Of a stretch of DNA of 64,000 nt, positions 48,901 to 60,600 are shown piece by piece (position 1 is the first letter of the stretch; the number at the start of each line of letters is the position of its first letter). Position numbers and translations under genes: made by a program. The stretch is from Dioscorea cayenensis subsp. rotundata. Taxonomy: Eukaryota; Streptophyta; Magnoliopsida; Dioscoreales; Dioscoreaceae. Below the pieces are notes generated by a model. That model did not search any database and had not been told where the DNA came from. It saw nothing but the letters and a program-made list of their open reading frames with translations. The stretch is taken from assembly GCF_009730915.1 (NCBI RefSeq), contig NC_052496.1, forward strand, positions 357,875 to 421,874, in the 5' to 3' direction.

Positions 48901-51900
48901 AGTTAATTCTCCAAGCCTTCTGGGATGTTTAAAGTTTATGACATGTGCATTTCATTTTGTCTCAACATAACTGTTTTGTTATTACTTTCTTTCAAGTTCA
49001 TGAGTATCTTTCACTTGCAGGATGGGATGCAGATTTTGCAACTACAGCATATCGGCAGCATGTGGAAACTTTAGCTCAGCGTCAGGTTTGGCCGGACAAT
49101 TTTACTTTCATTATTTTTTATGTATCTGCAATTATGTTCTTAATTTTTTTTTTATTGTTGTTGGTAGTTGATGGAAGAACAAGAATGCGAAGATCAAATG
49201 GAAAATGATGGTGGAGATGAAAATTGTGATGTGGCTAGGTACCAAGATTTTTATTTTAAATATTCCAAATTTCTATTTCATGCTGTTTTCATTCTTTTTC
49301 ATTTAACACCCTTGGCTATGTTTTTGAAATCAACTTTTGCACTGGATTGTTTGTAAACTCGAATAAAAATAAACATCGTCTTCTTTCTAAATTTGCTTTT
49401 GTCAAAGATCTTTGCACATATTTGTGCTGTTGGTGATTGGTGTGTGGTGCTTATTTATCTCTTGTTATGCACAAAGCCTGAAACTTTGCTGTGCCTAATG
49501 CTGTATATTCATCTATTAAGTTGCTTTCATTTTATAGGAGGGAGGCTTCTGATGAACGCAAGCAGAAGTCAAAAAAGAAACAGAAGAAGACAAAGTTCAA
49601 ATCTCTGAAGAAAGGACCTCTAGCATCTGAACTGGACACAGTACATGAGGAACCTTTGTTAGATTTTATTTCTGATGATGACAAGGCACATTCTCTGGGT
49701 TTCACCAGTCCTGAGTCACCACCATGCTCACCTGTTAAGAAAAAGAGGAAGAAGGCTACACCTGCACCCTACGAAGAAAGGAGTTCAAAGAAAAATTCAA
49801 AGAAACGAAAGAGAACTGCTGACTGCAACCATGTTATAGCCAACTCGTTTGTGAAGCAACATGTACAAACAAAGGACTTGGATATTGGGGAGGGAATTAA
49901 TGATTTTGACCTCAGGCCATCTAGCCGAGTGAAGGTTGGTGGCAAAGTCTCCATCATAACTATGCCTGTGAAACGTGTCTTGGTGGTCAGGCCAGAAAGG
50001 TTAAAAAAGAGAGGACATGTTTGGTCAAAAGATTGCTTTCCGCCACCAGATGCTTGGTCATCAAGTGAGGATGCCATGTTGTGTGCGGCCGTACATGAGT
50101 ATGGCACAAACTGGAGTCTTGTTAGCGATGTTCTTTATGACATTCCTGGTGGTGGATATCATAGAGGGAGGTTTCGCCATCCTGTACATTGTTGTGAGAG
50201 ATTTCGTGAGCTTTTTTATAAATATGTTACGTCTACCACAGACAATTCGAACACTGAGAAGATCAATTCTTCAGGATCTGGGAAGGCTCTCCTTAAAGTA
50301 ACTGAGGTAAATATATTGCCTTTTTGTTGTTTATAACGTCTGCTTGAGTTCAAGAATCAACTCTGATCCTATAAACTACTAATAGCTAATTGGTATTGTA
50401 ATGGATATGATAATCAATCTCTGTGCCAATATTTAAGTAGTGTTTATAAGTTACTTTTTACTGCTTTTTCCTATCACAGGCCTTCCATGTCAGGCTAAAA
50501 CATAGGTGACAGATTTTGCATAGCTAATCTTTTTAATGTAATTATATCATCTACTTGTAATGCTGATTTTGTGGACAAAATATACTAGCTATGTAGTTCT
50601 CACTTCTCACTGTCTTCATCTATTCCTATATATAAATATACACACACACATTTATCATATAGAGTTGGAGATTAAAATTAACACAGTTAGTTGCAATTTA
50701 TCATGGAAGCCTTCTCCTTTTGCTTCAAGAAAGAAACTGAAAATAGTCTAAGCTAATGAATGGGATGATTGGGAAAACTTCAAAATAGTAGAGGGAGAAA
50801 AGGAATTCGATATGGGCTTATAGATGTTTACTTGATTTGTGGTTTAGTTTTTGTTCTGTTTAATTGAGATTGGAATTTGTTTATTACTGATTGGTAACAT
50901 GAACTGCGAGACTTTGAAGTATTTTATGTGAAACTAAAGGATTTACTTTTTAAACCTGATCAGAAATTGATGTTTTATTTGTCACTACAAATTAAACCAT
51001 TGGATACCTTCTGCAGAATCTTTATTTACTCAATGGGATTTTTGTTGAATTAGCCTTTGTTCTTGTATTTTTAGACACTCTATTGTCCATGAATTATTTG
51101 TCTCACACTTGTTATAGTCTTTTAAAGTAAATGTTACTTTGAAATCTAAAAGGAAGAATTTTGCAGGATCATGTACGGACAATGCTAGCAGTGACCAGCG
51201 AGCTGGCTGACAATGAGTTGCTTCTTCAGAAACATTATGTTGCTGTGCTTGCTTCTGTATGGAGGGCTAAGTACCGCACTGATCGATGTCAAACCGTGGC
51301 TTCTCAAAATGGCTTTCATTCAAATAGGTTTTTAGGGTATTTATCTGGAAGAATGCCTAGAAGACTGACTGAGAACTCAAACTTGGTGGGTTTAAGGAAG
51401 AGCATGAAGCTCATACTGATGGCCCTTAATGATGCAGATAAGAGGGAGAATCAAGGAGAATTTCCAGTTTCTAGACAAGCAGAGGCTCCTGCTAGAGATC
51501 AGTTGGATTTGACATTAGACTTCCCTGTTGACAAAGAAAACCAAGAAAATGATTTCCCACCAACCATTACCGTGTCTATTTCCGAGGATGATCATCCATC
51601 ACAGTCAGCAGAAGGAACTCATGAGTCAACGCTGCTATCTGAACATTCTGTCAGAGTTGCTGAGAATCGATTGAGGTATGCAAATTTTCTAGATGTCTAA
51701 ATTGCTCCTTTATGATGTCCTTTGCTTTTAATTTATAATCTCCTACTTAGGTCCTCTTCTATGTTTTTACAGTGTGAACTGTAAGAATGCCTTTTTGTAG
51801 TTTGTCTCTTGTATCTTCATCCTTTACAAAGAGAACTTGACATATGGAATCCCATGGATCATACCTTATATGGTGTACCATTGCTAAATTGGACTCAAGT

Positions 51901-52929
51901 GTCTTATAGCCCCAGATTAATCTCTTCCTTTTTGGCAGAGATCTCCCTCATTGGTTAATGAAAACATTCTCAGATTCTGGTTTTGTATTTTAACTCTTTG
52001 CTTTGTTTTGTCTCTCCTAGTCTTTGTTTTTCCTTTCTTGTATTTGGATCTGTTTTAGTTTTAATAAAATAGCCCTGTTGGGTTCTTCCAAAAAAAAAAG
52101 TCTTTGGATTTGTTAGCTCTTCATTCTATTTATATGCTTTTATGTAGCAGCTGGTTAATGAAATTTTCTTCCCCTGTAAATTATATGAAACCCACGAGCA
52201 CCAAGTTGTCTGATCTTTCTACAAATTTTGTGATTTTGTCAAATTATCATTTACATTTATGGCTTTACTCGTTATGGAATTCTTTTATTGTCTTCTCATG
52301 TATACTAACCCCTTCTAGAGCCTTCCTTGTGTTTATTTTTTATCCATTTCGAAGGTAGCTTAATCTGACAATTCACTGTTCCTCTGAGCCAATGTTATAT
52401 CCATTTTGATATATTCCTTATATTGTTTGCCTTTGATAAAACATAGGAATTCACATTAACTGTTTTAAAATTATGAATTAATCGTGATGGTGAATAATTT
52501 TTTTAAAAAAATCTATTATGATGTAGGCTGTCATCAGAGGCTTGCTTTGAAGGTGAGGCTCGAGGGTGGGCATCAGCAGCTTTTCCCACCAGTGATGTTG
52601 TCAGGTATAAACCTGGCATGAAGTCTCAATCTCTAGGCAAGCACAAATCTGTTTCAGATTCAGCCAAGCCTCCAAAATCCAAGGTTTTAAGGGTAGCAGA
52701 ATCAAACGAAGATTGTACTGCGTTGACAAGTGGACCTCTTGCTCCTTCAAGTATTATGGATTGGCCCAGCTCGCCTTGCCAGAACAACTCATGGGATGAT
52801 GATCTTGGCACCTCCTTCACTATGGATGTGCCTCTGCAAGACACTATTTCCCCACATGAGTTTGATCCAAATTTCATCACAGGCCTTGAAGACCTTGGAT
52901 CGTTACTGGATATTACAGATGTCGGATGA
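39924..52929 (+). CDS. PIE1: PIE1: SWR1-type SNF2 ATPase that deposits histone H2A.Z, 19 coding exons
   Basis: Catalytic subunit of the plant SWR1 complex, exchanging H2A for H2A.Z in nucleosomes; in Arabidopsis it represses flowering through FLC. Coding exons: 39924-39983, 40574-40654, 40772-40879, 40997-41077, 41185-41273, 41409-41551, 41654-41715, 42896-43031, 43160-43222, 43294-43436, 43510-43641, 44390-44458, 45428-45490, 45590-48713, 49021-49085, 49168-49238, 49538-50306, 51167-51675, 52527-52929. All phases join, giving 2056 residues, essentially the length I recall for Arabidopsis PIE1. Domains: HSA (about 31-105, '[18 protein letters not shown]'); acidic linkers; SNF2 lobe 1 with Walker A 'DEMGLGKT' (548-555) and DEAH box 'DEAHLIKN' (651); the long INO80/SWR1-type insertion; lobe 2 with 'RSGGVGINL' (1143) and '[11 protein letters not shown]'; then a Lys-rich stretch and a SANT/Myb domain ('[11 protein letters not shown]', from about 1667). 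Introns after exons 4 and 5 use GC donors. Confidence 0.95.
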
Positions 52930-53591
52930 GGTTTAGTAAGCTGTGTTTGAGCTTATGTATCTCATTCGGAAAAACCATCTGCACCCAGAATCTGGTCGGT
53001 TTTGAGCATTTTGACAACAATTTTGCAACTGATCTGCTAATTGGACTTTTACAGGTCAAAAGACAGATGGCAAAGCACAGGAAAACATAAAGACTTGCAT
53101 TTTTCATGCTGGTTGGATGGTATGGGATGGGGTTCTGGCTGCTTACATAGAAATGTATAGTAGCGTAGGTTTTAGTGATGTAATATAGTTTTCCCCCTTT
53201 TTTTTAATCTCTTTAGGAAAATCTTGTAATTCATTACAACAGCTGATCTGCTTCTTTTCATGAGGAATTTTATACTGGGTTGATGCCCAGAAAAAAAAAA
53301 AGAGAGGAGTAAATGATGGCCGTTTATTTTCTAATTCAAGGGAAGATGTCATGCTTTCTTTGTGAAGAGTAGATGACCTGCTCTAACTTTGACTTCTTGT
53401 TGAAGGGTAGATTGTGTCCTGACTATCCAGATTGATGAATGACAAATATATGGTCTACAGATTAAAGTAGTTATTTTTATTGTTAATCTTTCTCTGTTTT
53501 TCAGGAGTGGTTTTGTTGGAATGTTATCAAACTATTCTTATTCCTTAAGTTTGCTAGGTCAAAACAGTTCCACTGCAGCCCTGCGCTTTAA
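52930..53591. other. PIE1 3' UTR and spacer
   Basis: Contains the PIE1 3' UTR and probably the promoter or leader of the following small gene. No other ORF is convincing. Confidence 0.5.
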
Positions 53592-53960
53592 ATGCTCTCC
53601 GAAGAAGGCCAGGAGAATCAAAGCAGAAAAAAATTGGGAGGAATGGCACGACTGCTAATCACGGGTGTCGCTGCTGGTGGCTCCGGAGATGTTGGCCTCT
53701 CTTTTGGGGCATCCCTTATTGTCTGCTCTTTTATAGTGATGGCTTGCGGATCTCACGTATGGTGGCGTCGCCGCCGGTGTTCCAAATCAGTTATGAGCAT
53801 TCACCAGGTTCAGCCTGGTGAAGATGGCGATGTTTGTGTCTGGCAGAAGAGCATACTGATGGGCGAGAAATGTCAGCTTCCGGATTTCTCTGGCATTATT
53901 ACTTATGATTCTGCCGGAAATCTAGTCACTCCTGGACGGCCAAGAATGGCTTTACTTTAG
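53592..53960 (+). CDS. Small plant protein with one transmembrane segment, function unknown
   Basis: 122 codons from ATG 53592, or 105 from the internal ATG 53643, which has 'MARLLITGVAAGGSG'. One hydrophobic segment ('LSFGASLIVCSFIVMACGSH') is followed by a basic stretch 'WWRRRRCSK', so the C-terminus is probably cytosolic. The C-terminal part has the phrase 'VWQKSILMGEKCQLPDFSG', then 'IITYDSAGNLVTP'. I associate this phrase with an uncharacterised family of short plant proteins, so the ORF is probably genuine rather than chance. It has the same orientation as PIE1, 660 bp downstream of its stop, and may be an independent transcription unit. No function is proposed. Confidence 0.68.
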   Translation: MLSEEGQENQSRKKLGGMARLLITGVAAGGSGDVGLSFGASLIVCSFIVMACGSHVWWRRRRCSKSVMSIHQVQPGEDGDVCVWQKSILMGEKCQLPDFSGIITYDSAGNLVTPGRPRMALL

Positions 53961-54554
53961 CTTGCCGTAGTGCATGTGCATGAGAAAGAAAACTATTATA
54001 CCAATATTATTGAGTGAGGAAAATTTAAACCGTTTCCATCATGTCAAATCACTGTATAATTTATGAACTTGAATGAATGCATGGAATTTGAGTGTCTAAA
54101 CCTTCTCATGCAGATTAAAGGATAAATTTGATATAGTATGCATTAGTAGGGTGCTGTGCAAGTTTGACATATCAATGATATCATGCACCATTTGGGCCAC
54201 CCCACCCCGAAGTGTATTAACCAAGAAAATGTATAAACTAAGCATGTAGGATATAAAGCACATATATATATATATATATATATAGTGCATGACACACAAT
54301 CATAAAGAAAATTCAATCCTTTCACCTGGTAAAGGGACCTCCCCAATCTTCTCAATCTACGATTTCCTTAGAATGAGTTGAACGCCTGTTCTCGTTCCTG
54401 ATGTATATGAATAAATTATCATACAAATTTCAATAATTTGTAAAGACAATGATCTCACACATTTGTTGGTGAACGCCTGCATATAAACAGAAATGAATAT
54501 TTTTTTGGTTCAAGTCCAGAAAACCAGAATCTATTCAAGATGAATCAGTCTTAC
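53961..54554. other. Convergent spacer with (TA)n
   Basis: AT-rich 3' flanks of the small membrane-protein gene (+) and the PPR gene (-), with (TA)n at 54262-54285. No gene is seen. Confidence 0.5.
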
Positions 54555-56861
54555 CTAGCTCAAAGTTTCAATCCAACTACATCCAGATTGCTTGGTCGAG
54601 CGAAATCTACTTATACGATTTCTCACATTCTCTACATTATCCCATCTACCAGCTGATCCATAAATGCTCATTAGATGAAAACACGGCATTCGATCAGTTG
54701 GATCCTCTGCAAATAGCTTAGTAGCCGCAACTTCAGCTACATCGACATTACAATTTACTCTGCTCCCACTAAGCAGAGAAGTCCATATCACTGAATCAGC
54801 TGCAAAGGGCATTGTTTCAATTATTTTTTCTGCCTTTTCAACCATACCCATTCGGCATAAAAGATCAATCAGACATGCATAATGGTTTAATCTTGGTGCA
54901 ATCCCAAAATCACATTTCATAGAATTGAAGTAATGTTCAGCCTCTCTCGAAAGACCATCATGAGTACAAGCAGACAACAAACATAGAAATGTAACATCAT
55001 CAGGCTTACTGTTAGAGCATCTCATCTTCTCAAACAACTCAATAGCATTCTTGCCATAGCCGTTGCATGCGAAGCTATAAATCATAACATTCCATGTCAC
55101 TGTGTCACACTCATCCATCTCGCTAAAGATAGATTTCGCCATTGATATTTCACCGCATTTACCATATGCATCAATTAACAAATTACCAACCACAATGCTC
55201 GTATCATGCCCAAGTTTGATAGCCACAACATGGATTTCTTGGCTTGCCGTAAGCAACGATAACTTTGCAGATGCTCTGAGCAGACTTGTTATTATCGGTT
55301 CGGTTGGAAACATTGCCGACAATATCATCTCCCGATATAGTTGAAAGGCCTCAACATAGAGTCCATGCTCCACAAAACCAATCACTAAAACATTCCAGGA
55401 TACATCATCCTTCTGAGGAGATTTGTTGAATAGTGAATAAGCTTCAGCAACCTTTCCATGTTGCAACAAACCAGATATCATAACGTTAACGGTAACAACA
55501 TTCTGTTCGCGCATCTTGTTGAAATGTTCCCATGCTTTATCTAGCATTCCTTTCTCCATATAACCATGTATCAGAGTTGTGTTTGCAATGACATCTACAT
55601 CTAGTTGAGGGATCAAATCGAACAGTTTCTGCGCATTCTCTATCTGGCCATTCTTTATGTAACCCGACATCAAAGCAGTAATTGCCTCAATTGTAGGTTC
55701 AGGCATTTTAGAGAACAAATCAAGAGCATCATCAATTCTATCAACTCTTGCATAACCACAAACCATTGAATTCCACGAGACATGGTCTCTCTCATTCATG
55801 CAATCAAACAGTTTCCGAGCTTCATCAATCTTGTTATTATCAATATAACCGCATATCAGTGAGTTCCACGATCCTCTAAACTTGAACTCCATCTTGCTAA
55901 ATTCTAGCTTCGCCTTTTCAATTTCTAAGCAATCACAGTACATCGATACGAGTGAAGCCTCGACAATTTGATTAGCAACAAATCCCAATTTTATCACTTG
56001 GCAATGAATTTTTCTTCCTTGTTTGGGATTTCCAAATCCAGAACAAGCTCCAATTACCTTTACAACACTTTCCACGGTGGGTCTTACTCCAGAATTCATC
56101 ATTTCAGTGTGAAGCTGAATTGCTTCTTTGAATCGATCATCGGAAACAAAACCTCCTATCATCACAGACCAGGACACAGAATTCTTAAATGGCATCAATT
56201 TGAACATCTCAAACGCATTCCCAACTTTCTTAACCTCAATATAACCACTAACCATTGCAGTCCAAGAGACTACATTTCTGTTCGGCATTCTCTCAAAAAC
56301 CTCACGAGCACTGCTCAGCCTCCTGTTTAAAACAAAGCCTGAGAGCAATGCATTCCAAGACACCATATTCGGATAATCTATACCATCAAAAACATGAACC
56401 AGACAATCAAACACACCAGATTTTGAATACATTGTAATCAATGAAGTACCCACAAACACATTGGTGAAAGAACACATTTTTACCGAGAGGCAATGAATCT
56501 GCTTGCCTTCCCACAACCCTCTCAGCTTAGCACATGAGAACAGAACAGTGGACAGAGAAGTGGAACTTGGTTTCAAACAACTCCGGCGCATCTCCGAGAA
56601 GACTCTGATTGCTTCCGCATGGCAACCAACTCGCACAAGGGCAGCCATTATACTATTCCAGGAGACCACATCTCGTTCAGGCATTTCGTCGAACAGCTTC
56701 AGTGCACATACTAAGTCACCATTTTTAGAGCATTCACTGATCAATCTATTAACCAAAGTGAGACTCCGGCTTGTGCTTTGTGAATTATATACACTAAATG
56801 ATTGAAATCTTGAGTGATTCCATGAGAACAAGGCCTTTGTTCTTGTTGTTCTGCATCTCAT
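54555..56861 (-). CDS. Pentatricopeptide repeat protein, PLS class with E domain, intronless
   Basis: Sequence-specific organellar RNA-binding protein; E-class members usually specify C-to-U editing sites, recruiting a DYW deaminase in trans. 768 residues from ATG 56861; the open frame extends 11 codons further but without another ATG. The N-terminus ('MRCRTTRTKALFSWNHSRFQ') is rich in Arg/Ser and lacks acidic residues, fitting a mitochondrial presequence. About 18-20 tandem PPR motifs follow, many with 'VVSWNxMIxGY'-type cores and a P-L-S spacing with 31-residue S motifs. The end, 'VIWTSLLSGSRVNCNVDVAE' through 'KQSGCSWIETLS', is an E domain. No E+ or DYW domain follows, the stop coming immediately after 'SWIE'. 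A TATA-like TATAAATA sits on the minus strand at 56934-56941. The target transcript cannot be predicted here. Confidence 0.92.
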   Translation of the reverse strand: MRCRTTRTKALFSWNHSRFQSFSVYNSQSTSRSLTLVNRLISECSKNGDLVCALKLFDEMPERDVVSWNSIMAALVRVGCHAEAIRVFSEMRRSCLKPSSTSLSTVLFSCAKLRGLWEGKQIHCLSVKMCSFTNVFVGTSLITMYSKSGVFDCLVHVFDGIDYPNMVSWNALLSGFVLNRRLSSAREVFERMPNRNVVSWTAMVSGYIEVKKVGNAFEMFKLMPFKNSVSWSVMIGGFVSDDRFKEAIQLHTEMMNSGVRPTVESVVKVIGACSGFGNPKQGRKIHCQVIKLGFVANQIVEASLVSMYCDCLEIEKAKLEFSKMEFKFRGSWNSLICGYIDNNKIDEARKLFDCMNERDHVSWNSMVCGYARVDRIDDALDLFSKMPEPTIEAITALMSGYIKNGQIENAQKLFDLIPQLDVDVIANTTLIHGYMEKGMLDKAWEHFNKMREQNVVTVNVMISGLLQHGKVAEAYSLFNKSPQKDDVSWNVLVIGFVEHGLYVEAFQLYREMILSAMFPTEPIITSLLRASAKLSLLTASQEIHVVAIKLGHDTSIVVGNLLIDAYGKCGEISMAKSIFSEMDECDTVTWNVMIYSFACNGYGKNAIELFEKMRCSNSKPDDVTFLCLLSACTHDGLSREAEHYFNSMKCDFGIAPRLNHYACLIDLLCRMGMVEKAEKIIETMPFAADSVIWTSLLSGSRVNCNVDVAEVAATKLFAEDPTDRMPCFHLMSIYGSAGRWDNVENVRNRISRFRSTKQSGCSWIETLS

Positions 56862-56933
56862 GGTGAACAAAACAGTGAAGCCATACAATGTCAATGATGG
56901 ACTTCTAATGTTTGCATGGTTCTTGTGATCTTA

Positions 56934-56941
56934 TATTTATA
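56934..56941 (-). promoter_or_regulatory. TATA box of the PPR gene
   Basis: On the minus strand TATAAATA lies about 75 bp upstream of the PPR ATG. This suggests a leader of about 45 nt. Confidence 0.45.
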
Positions 56942-56994
56942 CTCTTCTCAATGTCACATACATGAGTTGTAAGACGTAACGTGCATGCATGCAT

Positions 56995-58390
56995 ATATAT
57001 ATATATTTAAAAATACAAATAAATTAAAAATTATTATTATTATTATTATTTGCTTAAAATGCATGCTTGTGTATCACCATTGCATGGGTATTTTTATTTC
57101 CTTCTTAATTTTAGAGTTTAAATTGCTTCTCACACAATGTTCAAGGTTAGTGCCTTGATCATATTTTTAATAATAATAAAAAAATTTATGTGTTTGATTA
57201 TATAAGCTACCGTCAAGGTGGAGTGTGTAGTGATTTATCTATATTTAAAAAAATATATTATTTTTATTTAAATATTTAATGCTTTTTACTGTTTACATTC
57301 ACAAGACGTTTATTTTAAAAAAATTATCTAAACTTTTTTTAAGATGATGTTTCTTTTGTAATTTTTTTTAAATAAAATATTACCATGTGATTATTCCACA
57401 CTATAAGTCATTTTTATTTTATGATCTTGAAATTAGTAGAGTAAATTGATAAATTAAACTAGTCAATTATAAACAATTTTTTATTTGCTATATCATACCA
57501 AAACCAAATAAATTTACATATTTAACGGGCGACCCATTCGTTCATTTATATAAAAAATTTTCATCAACCACACTATATAAACAAATATTTTTTTAAAAAA
57601 AAAATGCTTCAAATCAATCATATTAATTAAATTAAAATTATTGTTCATTTCTACTAATCTAACTTAAAAATAAGTTATTTTGAACATTCAACAAACTTAA
57701 ATATTTTAGCTTACTTATGAAATGGTGAGCCTAGACTGTCCGGATGGTCTTAGTCTAAGCTTTTATTTATTTATTTATTTATTATATATATATTATGTAT
57801 ATAATATAAATAAACAACTGCATTTATTTTATATAATCATATTTTAACTTATAATTATTAGAGGCTTAAAATTTCTGATTTTTTTAAATAGTTAAATGTG
57901 CTTATCTGTTCGACAATTACGATAGCCATTGAAAATACCAATGATAATACATATATATCTAATTATATCTTAATTATGTATTACAAGTTGAACCTTCAAC
58001 CTCAGCTATGAAAATCAAATTTTTTTTATCCCTTGGCCATTGAAAATAAATGTGGCTTAGTGCATGCTTTTTATACATCAGAGCTGATACTTAAACATTA
58101 ATTTGTAATTAAATAAGGATTATATATATATATATGATGAATCATCTATGCAAGCATGTAGATTTTAAATCTAAAAAGTTTTATGTTTAATCATCGGATG
58201 GGAATCCAACCGTTCAATTACAACAACTAAATCAATCGCAATCCGTTCAATCTTATTTCCACTAACCCTATAGTGAACATTAAAATTAAATCACCAAAAA
58301 AAAATAACATCCGTTTAGTTAATGGTGTAATTGTTTTTTATACTTCTCATCTATTTGCTACAATAATATGTGCCTGTCTTTTTGGCTCAC
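56995..58390. other. AT-rich intergenic DNA
   Basis: AT-rich, with short (TA)n, (TTA)n and (TTTA)n runs (57028-57050, 57761-57790). No gene is recognised. Confidence 0.5.
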
Positions 58391-58401
58391 AGGAGCGTTC
58401 T

Positions 58402-58697
58402 GGAGGATTTTTTCTCATATATATATATATATATATATTTAATAATAGATATAGTCACCATTTTTTTATGAATATAAATAAGACTAAACAAAGACTGTAA
58501 CCCTGATGCATGATGTATGAGAATAGTATAGAATTCGAGTGAGCAGTGTATGAACAAGACGTAAGACAGATCTGCTGTGGGGAGAGATTTGATCCCATGA
58601 CCTTCCCTTTACACTTTGATGTCATATCATTGGGCTATCCAATGGTTGACTCATATATATATATATATATGATTTTTTCTCGCATTGGAGGATTTTT

Positions 58698-58736
<39 letters not shown>

Positions 58737-58832
58737 ATTTTTTCTAATATATATATATAGGATTTTTTCTAATATATATATATAGGATTTTTTCTAACAT
58801 AGGAGGATTTTTTCACATATATATATATATAT
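58402..58832. repeat. Interspersed minisatellite: 'aggattttttct' alternating with (TA)n
   Basis: The phrase 'ggattttttct' (once 'ggattttttca') recurs at about 58403, 58688, 58734, 58760, 58786 and 58803. Each copy is followed by a (TA)n run of variable length. The three central copies form a clean 26-bp tandem array. Translated ORFs here (IYIYIY..GFFLIYIY) are artefacts of the repeat. Confidence 0.85.
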
Positions 58833-59079
58833 TTAAAAGAAAAGAAAAAGAAAAGGAAACGTTCGTTAAGACAGTTGAAAGCGTACCATCAATGGTGGAT
58901 GTTCCAGCATTTAAGAAGAAAGATTTGCTCAGCTCGTTTCCCACTGTACAAAATCCTCTTCCCAATCATCACGCCTTGGGAAACGTTCCCTTCTTTTTAA
59001 TACTATAATATACCAATCAATGCTGATATGACCCGTTTCCCTCGTTTCCCTTTTTTTTTTTTATTATATTCCTTTTTAA

Positions 59080-59345
59080 TTCCCTCCATTATTCTCCAAC
59101 CGTCCGATTTTCATATTGGACGGTTCTCATACGCCTCACTGTGCCACGTAAACGATGACGCATGAGCCTCGTTTTGCCACACGTGCATTAAATTCTCCCG
59201 ACACTGATCTGACGGCTGATATTTCCCACCACTCGATCAGCCGGCGGATCACCGCTCGATCGGCGAGTTGTGAAAGGACGAGTCGTTGCGGCGACTCATC
59301 CCGGTGCTTCGCTGACGCCTTCGTGACGTCACTGTACCTTCGTGG
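59080..59345. other. Isolated GC-rich island in AT-rich intergenic DNA
   Basis: About 260 bp with many CpG and GATC/CGAT-type words. It contains a near-perfect hairpin (aaccgtccgat ... attggacggtt, 59097-59125) and CACGTG- or TGACG-like motifs (cacgtg near 59181, tgacg at 59156 and 59313, gtgacgtcac at about 59322). An 82-codon ORF at 59155-59403 is not recognisable. The island may be a distal regulatory element, a remnant of a mobile element or an unannotated promoter. Confidence 0.4.
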
Positions 59346-59404
59346 GTTGCGTGTTGTGTTTTTTAGGGCGATTCTAATAAAGAGATTTGAATTTAATTGT
59401 TAAT

Positions 59405-60515
59405 TAGTGAAGACTAAGAAAGTTGATTTGCAGTAAAGTAATAGTTTTTAATTAATGATTAAGTGAATAATGGTTGGATTAGCTGGCTAATTATGACTTT
59501 CAATATCTCACACGTTCCCACTGTTTATCGTGACAGCACCGCTTTGAGATTCACGTTTTCAAATTGATGCTATATATATATATATATATGTATTTGGGTT
59601 TTTTTACACATAAATCCCCAGAAAACAAGTAATTAGGTGGACATTTCTCAGTAAAACCGAATGTGATGGATTTCTTTACATAGTGTAGTTTATGAATTTA
59701 AATAATTTTCTAAATTTTTTTATAATTTATTATATATTTCAATGATGTTATAGGGGCAGAGGGTGTATATGTACAAAAAAAATAATAATAAATTTTAAGT
59801 AGTATTTATGGTATTAATTTTTATTGAAGGGTATATGTGCAATTAGGTGAATTTTAAGAGTATTATTATATTTTTTTTTAAATGTGCTCATATAACTAAA
59901 GTCCGAATGTTCATTTATTGACTCCAATAATGGTAAAAATCTCATAATTTTTTTTTAGGTTTTATAAGTTTTAATAATAATCTTAATATTCATGTAAATC
60001 TCAAATGTAAGAATTAATACGAAATGGAGAGAGTAGCATCATCATCATTTTCTATTTGATTATTTTTATGAAAAAATAAATCAAAGTGCATTAATTGAAT
60101 TTTTATTTTTTATTTAATAAGTGCCTATTTTAATCATTTTGTGAAAAATAAGAAAGGTAGTTATAATTAAAAATTTTATGAACATTTAGCTTAACATTTA
60201 GCTTGTGCATATAAGGTTATCATGATGGAAAATACTGTATTTAATTAAATTAGTAGAATTAAATTTAAAACTTAGTAATAAAATTAAGTATGCAGACATA
60301 GATATAAAATTTCTTTAGAATTAAACACTTATAATAATGGGATAAGGAGTATAATTCAATATTATGTTAGAGTGATGCCTTGACATGTCTAACCATTTGG
60401 GGCCATACCCACAAAGAGATTAAAAGCAAAAGAATTATTTTGAAATTTTAATTATCTTGAAAAGGAATTACTCAAAGAATCAGAATATGGATGCTAGTGT
60501 TATATATATTAGTTT

Positions 60516-60600
<85 letters not shown>

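Noticed and set aside
59155-59403. 82-codon ORF in the GC-rich island
   Set aside because: The open frame follows from local GC content. The composition is Arg/Ser-rich without any known motif, and no splice or promoter context supports it.
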